Origin: Paenibacillus sp. 1_12
Lineage (GTDB): Bacteria; Bacillota; Bacilli; Paenibacillales; NBRC-103111
NCBI RefSeq assembly: GCF_900114475.1
Contig: NZ_FOTE01000004.1
Coordinates: 251,580 to 315,579 of the forward strand
DNA length: 64,000 bases
Reading direction: 5' to 3'
Position numbers and translations under genes: made by a program. Below, one piece after another: positions 27,705 through 34,846 of the stretch (position 1 is its first letter; each line of letters begins with the position of its first letter). A model generated the notes under the pieces. It had not been told where the DNA came from and ran no database searches. It worked only from the letters and a program-made list of their open reading frames with translations.

Positions 27705-28814
27705 TTAGATGGCTTTCGTCCGGTCCGGAGAGAATGGAGTCAGATCGATTTCGGTTGATTCACCAAGGATTAGCTGCTTGATCAGCCTGCCTGTAGCGGG
27801 GGCTAATAAGATTCCATTGCGGTAGTGTCCCATTGCAATCGTTAAGCCTGGTGCATGGCTGGATGTCCCCATAAATGGCAGACCATCACGAGTTCCGGGA
27901 CGCAGTCCTGCCCAGGTGCTGACAAGCTCAGCTTGGTCTAACGACGGCAGCAGCTTGACGGCTCTTGCGAATAAATCGCTTATCACGTTCACATGGCAGC
28001 GTTTGTTAAAACCTGCTTCTTCCTGAGTAGCTCCTATGATCATGCTTCCGTCAAGTTTAGGCACGATGTAGCAGCCTTGTGTAAACACGGTGCCGCGTAG
28101 GACTGGTGCTTCAGTTCTTACCGATATACACTGCCCTTTAACGGGGAATAAAGGAAGCTCCAGACCGAGGGGCTCCGTTAATGCGGAACCCCAGGCACCT
28201 GCACAAATAATGACATGGTCAGCGAATAAAGACCCTTCGGCTGTTCGCACACCTTCAATGCGACCCTGTCTTTCAATAAGTCCGAATACAGGTGTCCATT
28301 CACGAATTTCGCAGCCAAGCTTGCGCAGACCTGCTTGCAACGCTTTGGCCAGCTGGACAGGATGAATTTGATGGTCCTGCGCAAAACGCAAACCACCCAG
28401 AATGTTGTGTGAAAGACCCGCCTCCAAAGCAAGCATCTCCGACGTGCTTAACCATTCAGCATCCTGAATCCATGGGAGACGGCTTTTCAATTCCTGCTCA
28501 TCATCTGCGTGAAGCGCAGCACGCAAAATGCCTTGGGTTATGTACTGTGGCGAAATCGCGCTAATCTGATGAATTTCTTCGCTCCATTCGCGGTATAATC
28601 GTTGGCTCAGACGGCACAGCTCGTAGAAGGCGCCGGGCTGGTGTGTCTCTACTTGAGCTCCCAGCATGCCTGCGGCAGCTGTTGAAGCTTCCTGATTCAA
28701 TGCCCCTTTGTCCAGTAGCGTACATTGTATTCCGCTGCGGGTGAGCTCCCAAGCGATCGTGCAACCTATAATACCACCGCCAATAATGATTGCGGATGTA
28801 GACCTGCTGTTCAA
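27705..28814 (-). CDS. thiO: Glycine oxidase ThiO
   Basis: A 369-residue FAD enzyme that oxidises glycine to iminoglycine (dehydroglycine), the precursor of the thiamine thiazole ring. Features are the N-terminal FAD site IIIGGGIIGCTIAWELTRSG, the second dinucleotide segment VIICAGAWGS, and the C-terminal GLRPGTRDGLPFMG and GHYRNGILLAPATGRLI of the DadA/ThiO family. The start ATG overlaps the tenI stop by four bases (28811-28814). The partners thiS, thiG and thiF, which normally follow, are missing here. Confidence 0.93.
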   Translation of the reverse strand: MNSRSTSAIIIGGGIIGCTIAWELTRSGIQCTLLDKGALNQEASTAAAGMLGAQVETHQPGAFYELCRLSQRLYREWSEEIHQISAISPQYITQGILRAALHADDEQELKSRLPWIQDAEWLSTSEMLALEAGLSHNILGGLRFAQDHQIHPVQLAKALQAGLRKLGCEIREWTPVFGLIERQGRIEGVRTAEGSLFADHVIICAGAWGSALTEPLGLELPLFPVKGQCISVRTEAPVLRGTVFTQGCYIVPKLDGSMIIGATQEEAGFNKRCHVNVISDLFARAVKLLPSLDQAELVSTWAGLRPGTRDGLPFMGTSSHAPGLTIAMGHYRNGILLAPATGRLIKQLILGESTEIDLTPFSPDRTKAI

Positions 28815-29449
28815 TGATAATCTCTCCTTGGGCTATATTGGGAATAATTCAACGCATCTCGATAACGGATGATTTGTTGAGCGGGCTCTGGATGGAGCAG
28901 AATGGAGGACAGCAAGGCAATACCGCTGCATCCGGTCGATAGAACCTCCTCAACATGGGATACGTCAATGCCGCCAATCGCAATGACTGGGATCGGACTG
29001 GCTGCAACGACAGCCGCAAGTGTGGCAATACCTCGAGGCGCGAGCCCGGCTTTGGAGTTCGTTTCATATACATGGCCGTAGAAGACATAATCAGCTCCTT
29101 GTTCTGCCGCGAGTACCGCTTCTTCAGCTGAATGGACAGAGCAGCCCATTCGGACGGCCGCTGGCATAATCTGGCGGCTTTGCTGAATGGTCAAACTTTG
29201 ATATCCAAGCTGAACGCCCGGAGATTGTACGGCAAGCGCAACATCCAGCCGATCATTGATATAAATGGCAGATTGAGCGAATAAGGGCTTAAGAACGGTA
29301 TACCACATTGCCAGCTCGCGAGCGCTGCGTTGTTTTTCCCGAATATGAAACATATCAATAAGTTCAGTTGGGCACCTCGAAGCAATAGCTGCTACCTCGT
29401 CAAGCTCTTGCTGGGCCGTAGTAAGGACGTGGAGCTCATGCTTCCTCAT
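28811..29449 (-). CDS. tenI: Thiazole tautomerase TenI
   Basis: A TIM-barrel protein related to thiamine phosphate synthase that aromatises the thiazole phosphate product. It matches TenI rather than ThiE: HVLTTAQQ, FHIREKQRSARE, GCSVHSAEEAVLAAEQGADYVFYGHVYETNSKAGLAPRG (His in the SVHS motif) and IPVIAIGGI. The start is ATG 29449 with AAGGAAGTG upstream. The open frame runs 55 codons further, but that part is hydrophobic junk and lacks a ribosome site. It forms an overlapping pair with thiO and diverges from thiD. Confidence 0.88.
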   Translation of the reverse strand: MRKHELHVLTTAQQELDEVAAIASRCPTELIDMFHIREKQRSARELAMWYTVLKPLFAQSAIYINDRLDVALAVQSPGVQLGYQSLTIQQSRQIMPAAVRMGCSVHSAEEAVLAAEQGADYVFYGHVYETNSKAGLAPRGIATLAAVVAASPIPVIAIGGIDVSHVEEVLSTGCSGIALLSSILLHPEPAQQIIRYRDALNYSQYSPRRDYH

Positions 29450-29559
29450 GAAGAGCACTTCCTTTGGCAACAATGGATTTAGGAACATCATAACGCAGCC
29501 TATGCAGACCGTCAAAGCGTTTGGGAAAGTTGTCATAAAATGCTCAATAAGCTGCGTAC

Positions 29560-29588
29560 TTGACGGTGGGAAAACAGACCTATACACT
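29560..29588 (+). promoter_or_regulatory. Candidate promoter of thiD
   Basis: TTGACG (29560-29565), 17-base spacer, TACACT (29583-29588), about 50 bases before the GTG start. The spacing is exact but the -10 box is imperfect. There is no TPP riboswitch in the short divergent region. Confidence 0.5.
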
Positions 29589-29636
29589 TTATGATAAGAG
29601 TAGCAACTGAACACGCCTTAGAAGGAGAGAATAAAT

Positions 29637-30479
29637 GTGAAGCAAGTCTTTAAAGCACTGACTATTGCTGGCTCGGACAGCGGCGGTGGAGCAGGTATTC
29701 AGGCTGATTTGAAAACTTTTCAAATGCTTGAGGTTTATGGAATGTCAGCGATTACGGCGGTAACCGCTCAAAATACGCTCGGTGTCCATGGTATTTATGA
29801 TATTCCAATTGAGGGCATAGCGCTGCAAATTGAATCGGTTATTTCCGATATCGGAGTTGATGCGCTCAAGACCGGCATGTTGTCCCAGCCTGAAGTGATT
29901 GAACTGGTCGCCGATCTGGTTACCAAGCATAAGCTCCGTAATCTCGTGGTTGATCCAGTGATGATTGCCAAAGGCGGTGCTAGTTTGCTCGCTGATCACG
30001 CTCAAGATGCGATGCGAAAGCGTCTATTGCCATTAGCGGCACTGGTGACGCCGAACATCCCGGAAGCAGAGGTCATTCTCGGCGTGGAGATATCATCTTT
30101 GGAATCAATGAAGGATGCCGCTGTGCGGATTGTCGAACAGTTTGGCTCGGCAGCAGCGATTATTAAAGGAGGGCATCGAATAGGGGAGCCCACCGATGTT
30201 TTATACGACGGAGAGCAATTTCATCTTTTTACCGCAGAACGCTACGAGACACGCCACACTCATGGCACAGGCTGTACATTCTCTGCTGCGATTACAGCTG
30301 AGCTTGCCAAAGGCAAGAGCTTGACTCAAGCGGTACAAACAGCCAAAACATTCATCACACTCGCTATCCGAAACGAGCTTGGCATTGGAGGCGGACACGG
30401 ACCTACAAATCATTGGGCTTATTGGCGTGAAGAACAGGCTCATTTGGGGTTACAGGCAAAGGAGCATGGGGAATCATGA
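29637..30479 (+). CDS. thiD: Hydroxymethylpyrimidine/phosphomethylpyrimidine kinase
   Basis: A 280-residue ribokinase-fold enzyme that phosphorylates the thiamine pyrimidine twice. Hallmarks: ALTIAGSDSGGGAGIQADLKTF at the N-terminus, MSAITAVTAQNTLGVHGI, VDPVMIAKGG, VTPNIPEAEVILG and the ATP/anion-hole motif HTHGTGCTFSAAITAELAKG. The start is GTG, preceded by AAGGAG. The closely similar pyridoxine kinase activity of this family cannot be excluded. The stop overlaps the start of a tiny membrane-protein ORF (ATGA), and it diverges from tenI-thiO. Confidence 0.93.
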   Translation: MKQVFKALTIAGSDSGGGAGIQADLKTFQMLEVYGMSAITAVTAQNTLGVHGIYDIPIEGIALQIESVISDIGVDALKTGMLSQPEVIELVADLVTKHKLRNLVVDPVMIAKGGASLLADHAQDAMRKRLLPLAALVTPNIPEAEVILGVEISSLESMKDAAVRIVEQFGSAAAIIKGGHRIGEPTDVLYDGEQFHLFTAERYETRHTHGTGCTFSAAITAELAKGKSLTQAVQTAKTFITLAIRNELGIGGGHGPTNHWAYWREEQAHLGLQAKEHGES

Positions 30480-30583
30480 GCTATGAATATTTGATGCAGG
30501 CAGCTATGTTAATCATTCTGATGCTGGCCAGCTTTCCGGCCATCATGCTGTGGTCCAAATGGAGAAAGAAGAAACGGAGATAA
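30476..30583 (+). CDS. Tiny single-helix membrane protein, 35 aa
   Basis: The ATG overlaps the thiD stop (ATGA at 30476-30479). It encodes a short segment, one hydrophobic helix (AAMLIILMLASFPAIML) and a basic tail WSKWRKKKRR, a typical topology for a small inner-leaflet-anchored peptide. The coupling to thiD, and the YutE-like gene starting 6 bases after its stop, suggest it is translated. No family is known to me. Confidence 0.6.
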   Translation: MSYEYLMQAAMLIILMLASFPAIMLWSKWRKKKRR

Positions 30584-30588
30584 GAACT

Positions 30589-31026
30589 ATGTATTATGTC
30601 AATCATGAACAAATCGATTTGCGTTTGCAGTTTATTCCCACATTGATCGAGGCATGCCAGCAGCTGGAGCAAGCCTGGGAATCGACACCGTCATCGGAGA
30701 GGCTGCTGTTGCATCTGGCTCAGGAGCGTACCCTGCACTTAACGATTGAGACCATTACCGACGTTGGCAGCTTGTTAATAGATGCTTTCATGATGCGGGA
30801 TGCCAGCAGCTATGAGGATATTATCGAGATTTTAAAGGATGAGCGTGTTTTTGATGAGCCTATTGCTTCTGTTTTTCGTGAGTTGGTACAGCTTCGGAAA
30901 TCGCTTGCACAGGAGTATGCCAGTTATACCCGAGACACTCTTCATCCTTTGATCAGCGCGCTGCCGGCTGTACTTGCCGTTTTTGAGGCTGCGGTGCCTG
31001 CCTTTATTAGTCGTGAGCTGGTGTAA
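30589..31026 (+). CDS. DUF86 protein of the YutE type
   Basis: An all-helical protein of 145 residues related to B. subtilis YutE and the HepT/DUF86 superfamily of HEPN nucleases. Core: ERTLHLTIETITDVGSLLID, MRDASSYEDIIEIL, and the segment RKSLAQEYASY, where HepT toxins carry R-x4-H-x-Y; here the His is Gln, as in YutE. No MNT-type antitoxin adjoins. ATG 30589 is chosen because CGGAGA lies 8 bases before it. It is likely a cellular protein rather than an active toxin. Confidence 0.85.
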   Translation: MYYVNHEQIDLRLQFIPTLIEACQQLEQAWESTPSSERLLLHLAQERTLHLTIETITDVGSLLIDAFMMRDASSYEDIIEILKDERVFDEPIASVFRELVQLRKSLAQEYASYTRDTLHPLISALPAVLAVFEAAVPAFISRELV

Positions 31027-31173
31027 GAAGTATTTCAGCAGAACTTCGAATAAATGGAAAGTTATGATACTTTTTAGTATAATAATTTACTTATAGTTGA
31101 TTTTCATATACAATCAATTTATAAGTTTGAATGATAAAATTCATTAGAGTAATACAAAAGGCGGTGAGACTAA

Positions 31174-31803
31174 GTGAACCAGGAATTTGATATGTCGACA
31201 CGTAGAGTAGTATTGACCATGTTGAAAACCAAAGGACCACTGGCTGTCAGTGAAATGGCCAAGCAGCTCGGAATTACGGAAATGGCTGTACGAAGACATT
31301 TGAATACACTGGAACGCGATGGTCTGATCGAATCGAAGCTGATACGTCAAGCGATGGGAAGACCGACGAATCTATATTCATTGACCGAAAGTGCGGATGA
31401 TTTATTTCCTAAAAATTACTATCATTTGACATTGGATTTATTAGGCGAGCTTGTGGAAGAAGCGGGTGAGGCCAAGGTAGAGCTGTTGTTTGAGCGTCGC
31501 AAGGAAAAGATGATTGATCGCTATGAAGAGCAAATGCAGGGTAAAGAGCTCGGGGATCGGGTTAAGGCGCTGGCGGAAATTCAGAATGCCAATGGTTATA
31601 TGGTGAATTGGTCTGCTGATACGGATGGAACCTTTGTCATTAATGAGCACAACTGTCCGATCTCGCAGGTAGCGAATCATTACAATCATGCTTGCCACTG
31701 TGAACTGATGATGTTTGAAGCTCTGCTGGATGCCGATGTCAAGCGTACGGAATGCTTGGTCAAAGGCGGACTCAAATGCTCGTATTCGATACAAGCCAAA
31801 TAG
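31174..31803 (+). CDS. SufR-like iron-sulfur regulator (DeoR/ArsR-type HTH)
   Basis: A 209-residue regulator: the N-terminal winged helix (GPLAVSEMAKQLGITEMAVRRHLNTLERDGLI, wing RQAMGRPTNLYSLT) is followed by a helical domain and a C-terminal Cys cluster. The Cys spacing C-x12-C-x-C then C-x7-C (NCPISQVANHYNHACHC, ECLVKGGLKC) resembles the cluster-binding region of SufR. The start is GTG, preceded by GGCGGTGAG. It could therefore control iron-sulfur biosynthesis genes, but none is nearby. A terminator follows directly. Confidence 0.8.
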   Translation: MNQEFDMSTRRVVLTMLKTKGPLAVSEMAKQLGITEMAVRRHLNTLERDGLIESKLIRQAMGRPTNLYSLTESADDLFPKNYYHLTLDLLGELVEEAGEAKVELLFERRKEKMIDRYEEQMQGKELGDRVKALAEIQNANGYMVNWSADTDGTFVINEHNCPISQVANHYNHACHCELMMFEALLDADVKRTECLVKGGLKCSYSIQAK

Positions 31804-31804
31804 G

Positions 31805-31847
31805 AACGATCTCCCGCACGCTTTCTGCGCTGGAGATCGTTTTTATT
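31805..31847 (+). terminator. Terminator of the SufR-like gene
   Basis: AACGATCTCC (31805-31814) pairs perfectly with GGAGATCGTT (31832-31841), with CGCA/TGCG continuing inside, and a T-run follows. Confidence 0.85.
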
Positions 31848-31861
31848 TTAAGGAGGATAGC

Positions 31862-32500
31862 TTACTTAACCAACAAATTCGCTGTTAATGCGGCAGCTTT
31901 ATCACGAATCCATGTAAAATTACCAGCGGCAATTTCCTGCAAATTAATCAAAGAACCACCAATTCCAAGACCATAGCATCCTGCTTGTATAAATTGGGCG
32001 ATATTGGCTTCATTAACACCACCTACTGCTACCATCGGGATGTGGTTAAGTGGTCCTTGGAGCTCTTTAATATAGCCCAAACCGAGGCTCGCTCCAGGAA
32101 ATATTTTGACAGCAGTTGCCCCAGCTTTCCAAGCCTTGACGATTTCTGTCGGAGTCATGGCTCCCGGGAAAATCGGAATACCTTGCTCTACCGCATAGCG
32201 GATCACATCCTCATCCGTGTTCGGTGTGACTAAATAGGAGGCGCCTGCCGCAATTGCTTGCTTAGCATCCTCGATATCGAGTACGGTTCCAGCCCCTATA
32301 TACATCTGATCGCCGAATTGCGCCTGCAGCTTGGTGATCATGGCTAAGGCACCGGGTGTATTCAATGTTATTTCCATGGCTCGGATACCGCCATCTAGCA
32401 GCGCTTGAGATAAATCGATAATATGTCTTTCCTCCACGCCTCGAACTATCGCAATGATGCGCGTTTTTTCAATCCATTGTAAACCTTGTTCACGATCCAT
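31862..32500 (-). CDS. eda: KDPG/4-hydroxy-2-oxoglutarate aldolase
   Basis: A class I aldolase of the KDPG/KHG family. It cleaves 2-keto-3-deoxy-6-phosphogluconate (or the 4-hydroxy-2-oxoglutarate analogue) to pyruvate. Signatures are ITLNTPGAL, GAGTVLDIEDAKQAIAAGA, the Schiff-base Lys in AVKIFPGA, and the catalytic Glu in IVRGVEE. ATG 32500 is preferred over GTG 32521 since AGGTGG sits 8 bases before it. No kdg kinase or uronate genes adjoin, so its pathway is not shown by context. Confidence 0.9.
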   Translation of the reverse strand: MDREQGLQWIEKTRIIAIVRGVEERHIIDLSQALLDGGIRAMEITLNTPGALAMITKLQAQFGDQMYIGAGTVLDIEDAKQAIAAGASYLVTPNTDEDVIRYAVEQGIPIFPGAMTPTEIVKAWKAGATAVKIFPGASLGLGYIKELQGPLNHIPMVAVGGVNEANIAQFIQAGCYGLGIGGSLINLQEIAAGNFTWIRDKAAALTANLLVK

Positions 32501-32679
32501 GCTTCCATCCACCTCATCCACAAGTAATGTGTCTATTATGCCATCTTTTCAGCAAACAGGCTATTGCTCCATAGAACAAATTTCAGAAATTGTGTGTCAA
32601 ATCGCTGGGCTGCTACCTATAATGTAGTATTCCATAGGCATTCGTCCTGGGAAGCTGTTTTGGAAGGAGGTCCGGGAAA

Positions 32680-33138
32680 ATGGATTGGCCATTAATCGTT
32701 GCCTTGGCGGTGCTAACAAGCCTAGTAATCATTGGTTTTGCCTTTCATGTATGGATTGAAACCCGTCGCGCAGTCCGTAGGTCGATGGAGATGATGGAGC
32801 GAATGGAGGCACAGATGGTCTGTACCCTAGAGGACACCCGAAAGCTGATCGAAACCTCACAAAGCCTCATTGGCGATATCCAACGCAGCCTGAACGCAGC
32901 AGAGGGTTTCATTCAGGCCATCCAAACCACGGGTGAAGCATCTGCTAGCTTATCCAAGTCCATTAAGGGGATATCCGGGGTATTGTCCAATTCGATAACA
33001 GAGGCACGAATCACTCTTCAAAATGAGCATGATACGGTGCGCAATCTGATCGCCATGACGACAATGGGTGTAGAGCTGTGGCACAAATGGCAGTCTCGCA
33101 AGCCTTCCAAACTAGCCTCGCACACGAATGAACAATAG
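32680..33138 (+). CDS. DUF948-domain membrane protein
   Basis: A 152-residue protein with one N-terminal transmembrane helix (WPLIVALAVLTSLVIIGFAF) and a long helical cytoplasmic part typical of DUF948 proteins, which contain methyl-accepting-like coiled coils (SLIGDIQRSLNAAEGFIQAIQ). AAGGAGG precedes the ATG. The next gene, a YtxH-type protein, starts within 18 bases, and these two families are regularly encoded together. The function is unknown; an envelope or stress role is likely by family. Confidence 0.88.
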   Translation: MDWPLIVALAVLTSLVIIGFAFHVWIETRRAVRRSMEMMERMEAQMVCTLEDTRKLIETSQSLIGDIQRSLNAAEGFIQAIQTTGEASASLSKSIKGISGVLSNSITEARITLQNEHDTVRNLIAMTTMGVELWHKWQSRKPSKLASHTNEQ

Positions 33139-33155
33139 TGAAGGAGATGATCAGT

Positions 33156-33539
33156 TTGACAACTAATAACAGAAACAAGGATTTACTGATCGGAGCTGTA
33201 GTAGGCACCGTTCTGGGAGCTGTGACCGCACTGCTCTTTGCTCCCAAATCAGGTCGTGAGTTGAGAACGGATATTGTGGATGGTGTACAGCAGGTATCTA
33301 CCAAGACCCAGCAGGCTGCAGAGTCCATTGCCGATAAAACCAAGCAGCTGGCCGGAACTCTAAATGAAAAAACACAGCTAGCTGCGCAAACCGTGAGCCG
33401 CCATACATTAGAATGGTCCGAAAAAGCAAAGGAAACGGCTTTGTCGTGGAAAAATAAAGCTTCGCTTTCCGGCACAGAAGGTACAACGGAGCCAACGGAA
33501 ACTGAGCCAACAATCCAGGATGAGTCTAAAGTTAGCTAA
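33156..33539 (+). CDS. YtxH-family membrane/stress protein
   Basis: A glycine-containing hydrophobic segment of the YtxH type (LLIGAVVGTVLGAVTALLFAP) followed by KSGRELRTDIVDG and amphipathic repeats ending in a Thr/Glu-rich tail. AAGGAG lies 10 bases before TTG 33156, which is preferred to the overlapping in-frame GTG 33138. It is coupled to the DUF948 gene. In Bacillus such genes belong to the general stress response. Confidence 0.85.
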   Translation: MTTNNRNKDLLIGAVVGTVLGAVTALLFAPKSGRELRTDIVDGVQQVSTKTQQAAESIADKTKQLAGTLNEKTQLAAQTVSRHTLEWSEKAKETALSWKNKASLSGTEGTTEPTETEPTIQDESKVS

Positions 33540-33570
33540 GCTCGAAGTCTTACAGCAAGTATGGCTTTCC

Positions 33571-33634
33571 AACAGCAAAAAGACACCGATTCAGCAGCGC
33601 CAATTCGCTACAGGGTCCGTGTCTTTTTGCTGTT
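33571..33634. terminator. Long perfect bidirectional terminator
   Basis: AACAGCAAAAAGACAC (33571-33586) pairs perfectly over 16 bases with its complement at 33619-33634. It separates the YtxH gene from the convergent phosphodiester glycosidase gene. Confidence 0.8.
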
Positions 33635-33645
33635 TAACTGTCTGT

Positions 33646-34755
33646 TCACCATTTCGAAGCATCAATCTTGCTCGGGTCCAGACCCTCCCATATATTGCGT
33701 ATAGGAGCAGAGTCAGGATTATCGAAAACGAGCCATGCGGTAGGCAGGAATCGCTCGCCGTATTCACTGGAAGGACGATTCACAATCTCATTGTTATGAA
33801 CAAGAACCGTAGATGAACCACCATCCAGGTTGGCTGCTGTCACCGCACCTTTCTCTAGAAATATTTGTTGGATGTCATAGAGAGTGGCACCGATACTGTA
33901 GCCGGGCTGCCTGCCGTCAATAATGGCAAACATAATCGTTCCATCTTCCTTCTGGGCCATCGCGGTTCGCGGCGCAACTCCCCAGCCGTCCGCCTGACTC
34001 TTGATCTGACCCACACCGTTTACTATAAACCGCGGCGCAAAAGTAACAGCTTCCTGTACACCCATCTGCAGCAGCTCACTTGGCTTGTATTTGCCCGCGA
34101 CCATCCGCCCATCCTTATCAATAGCCACGATATGATTGGCAGTATTCATACCGCCATCGTTATAAAAAATTTTACCGCCCGAAATGACAATTCCTGTTGG
34201 CTGAAAGCCATTCCCCATCCATTCGGGATCGACGAAGCCGCCTGCATTCACTCCTGCAACCGCACCGAGACGTTTGACCATAGAGGAAACCTTCTCCCCT
34301 TTGCCAGCCTTGCCAGGTACCGCGATTCTAAGCTTTTTGGCGTCATTGACGATCAGCAGCTTTCCTTTAAAATTTTTCCCTTCGATGGGCTCGATTTGGA
34401 CGAGTGGTTTTTTTTCGACAGCTTTGATTTCCGGTGGTTTATTCACCTGAACAAGCTTTTGATCCTTTATCTCGGCAAATTGATCGAATTGCTTCCAGTA
34501 ACTGTCGACACGTTTCTCAAGCTCATCCTGACCAATCAAATATTTGGCCCAATGCCGATGTTGAGTGGAAATCAGCGTATCGGCCATCATATAGCGAAGA
34601 TTAGAGCCTGACTCCGTCAAAAAGAACCATAAGCTAAACATCATCCCAAATATCATCAACACGATAGATGTATATAAGGATAAGGTAAGGAAGACGGAGC
34701 TACTTTTCTTTTTTACCTTTTTATTAACTCTCCTTATTGCAGTTGCTGCTGGCAT
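33646..34755 (-). CDS. Phosphodiester glycosidase-domain (NAGPA) exported protein
   Basis: A protein of about 369 residues with one N-terminal membrane helix (FLTLSLYTSIVLMIFGMMFSLW) after a basic stretch, so the bulk is outside the membrane. The C-terminal NAGPA domain is recognised by AGVNAGGFVDPEWMGNGFQPTG, APRTAMAQKEDGTIMFAIIDG and AANLDGGSSTVLVHNNE. Such domains cleave GlcNAc-phosphodiesters or act in exopolysaccharide or wall metabolism. ATG 34755 has AAGGAA 7 bases upstream and is preferred to ATG 34779. A 67-base gap separates it from the LytTR-GGDEF-EAL gene upstream. Confidence 0.85.
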   Translation of the reverse strand: MPAATAIRRVNKKVKKKSSSVFLTLSLYTSIVLMIFGMMFSLWFFLTESGSNLRYMMADTLISTQHRHWAKYLIGQDELEKRVDSYWKQFDQFAEIKDQKLVQVNKPPEIKAVEKKPLVQIEPIEGKNFKGKLLIVNDAKKLRIAVPGKAGKGEKVSSMVKRLGAVAGVNAGGFVDPEWMGNGFQPTGIVISGGKIFYNDGGMNTANHIVAIDKDGRMVAGKYKPSELLQMGVQEAVTFAPRFIVNGVGQIKSQADGWGVAPRTAMAQKEDGTIMFAIIDGRQPGYSIGATLYDIQQIFLEKGAVTAANLDGGSSTVLVHNNEIVNRPSSEYGERFLPTAWLVFDNPDSAPIRNIWEGLDPSKIDASKW

Positions 34756-34846
34756 GTTCATTTCCTTTCCATACTTCATGGTCTAACCATTAGACGAAAA
34801 AAAATAGAAAAAAGTTTCAGTACAAGACCTCACTTTTTTCTATTTA

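Noticed and set aside
29450-29636. TPP riboswitch between tenI and thiD
   Set aside because: No CTGAGA or GAACCTGA conserved elements are present on either strand.
30589-31026. HepT-MntA toxin-antitoxin module
   Set aside because: The catalytic His is Gln, the protein matches YutE, and no nucleotidyltransferase antitoxin gene is adjacent.
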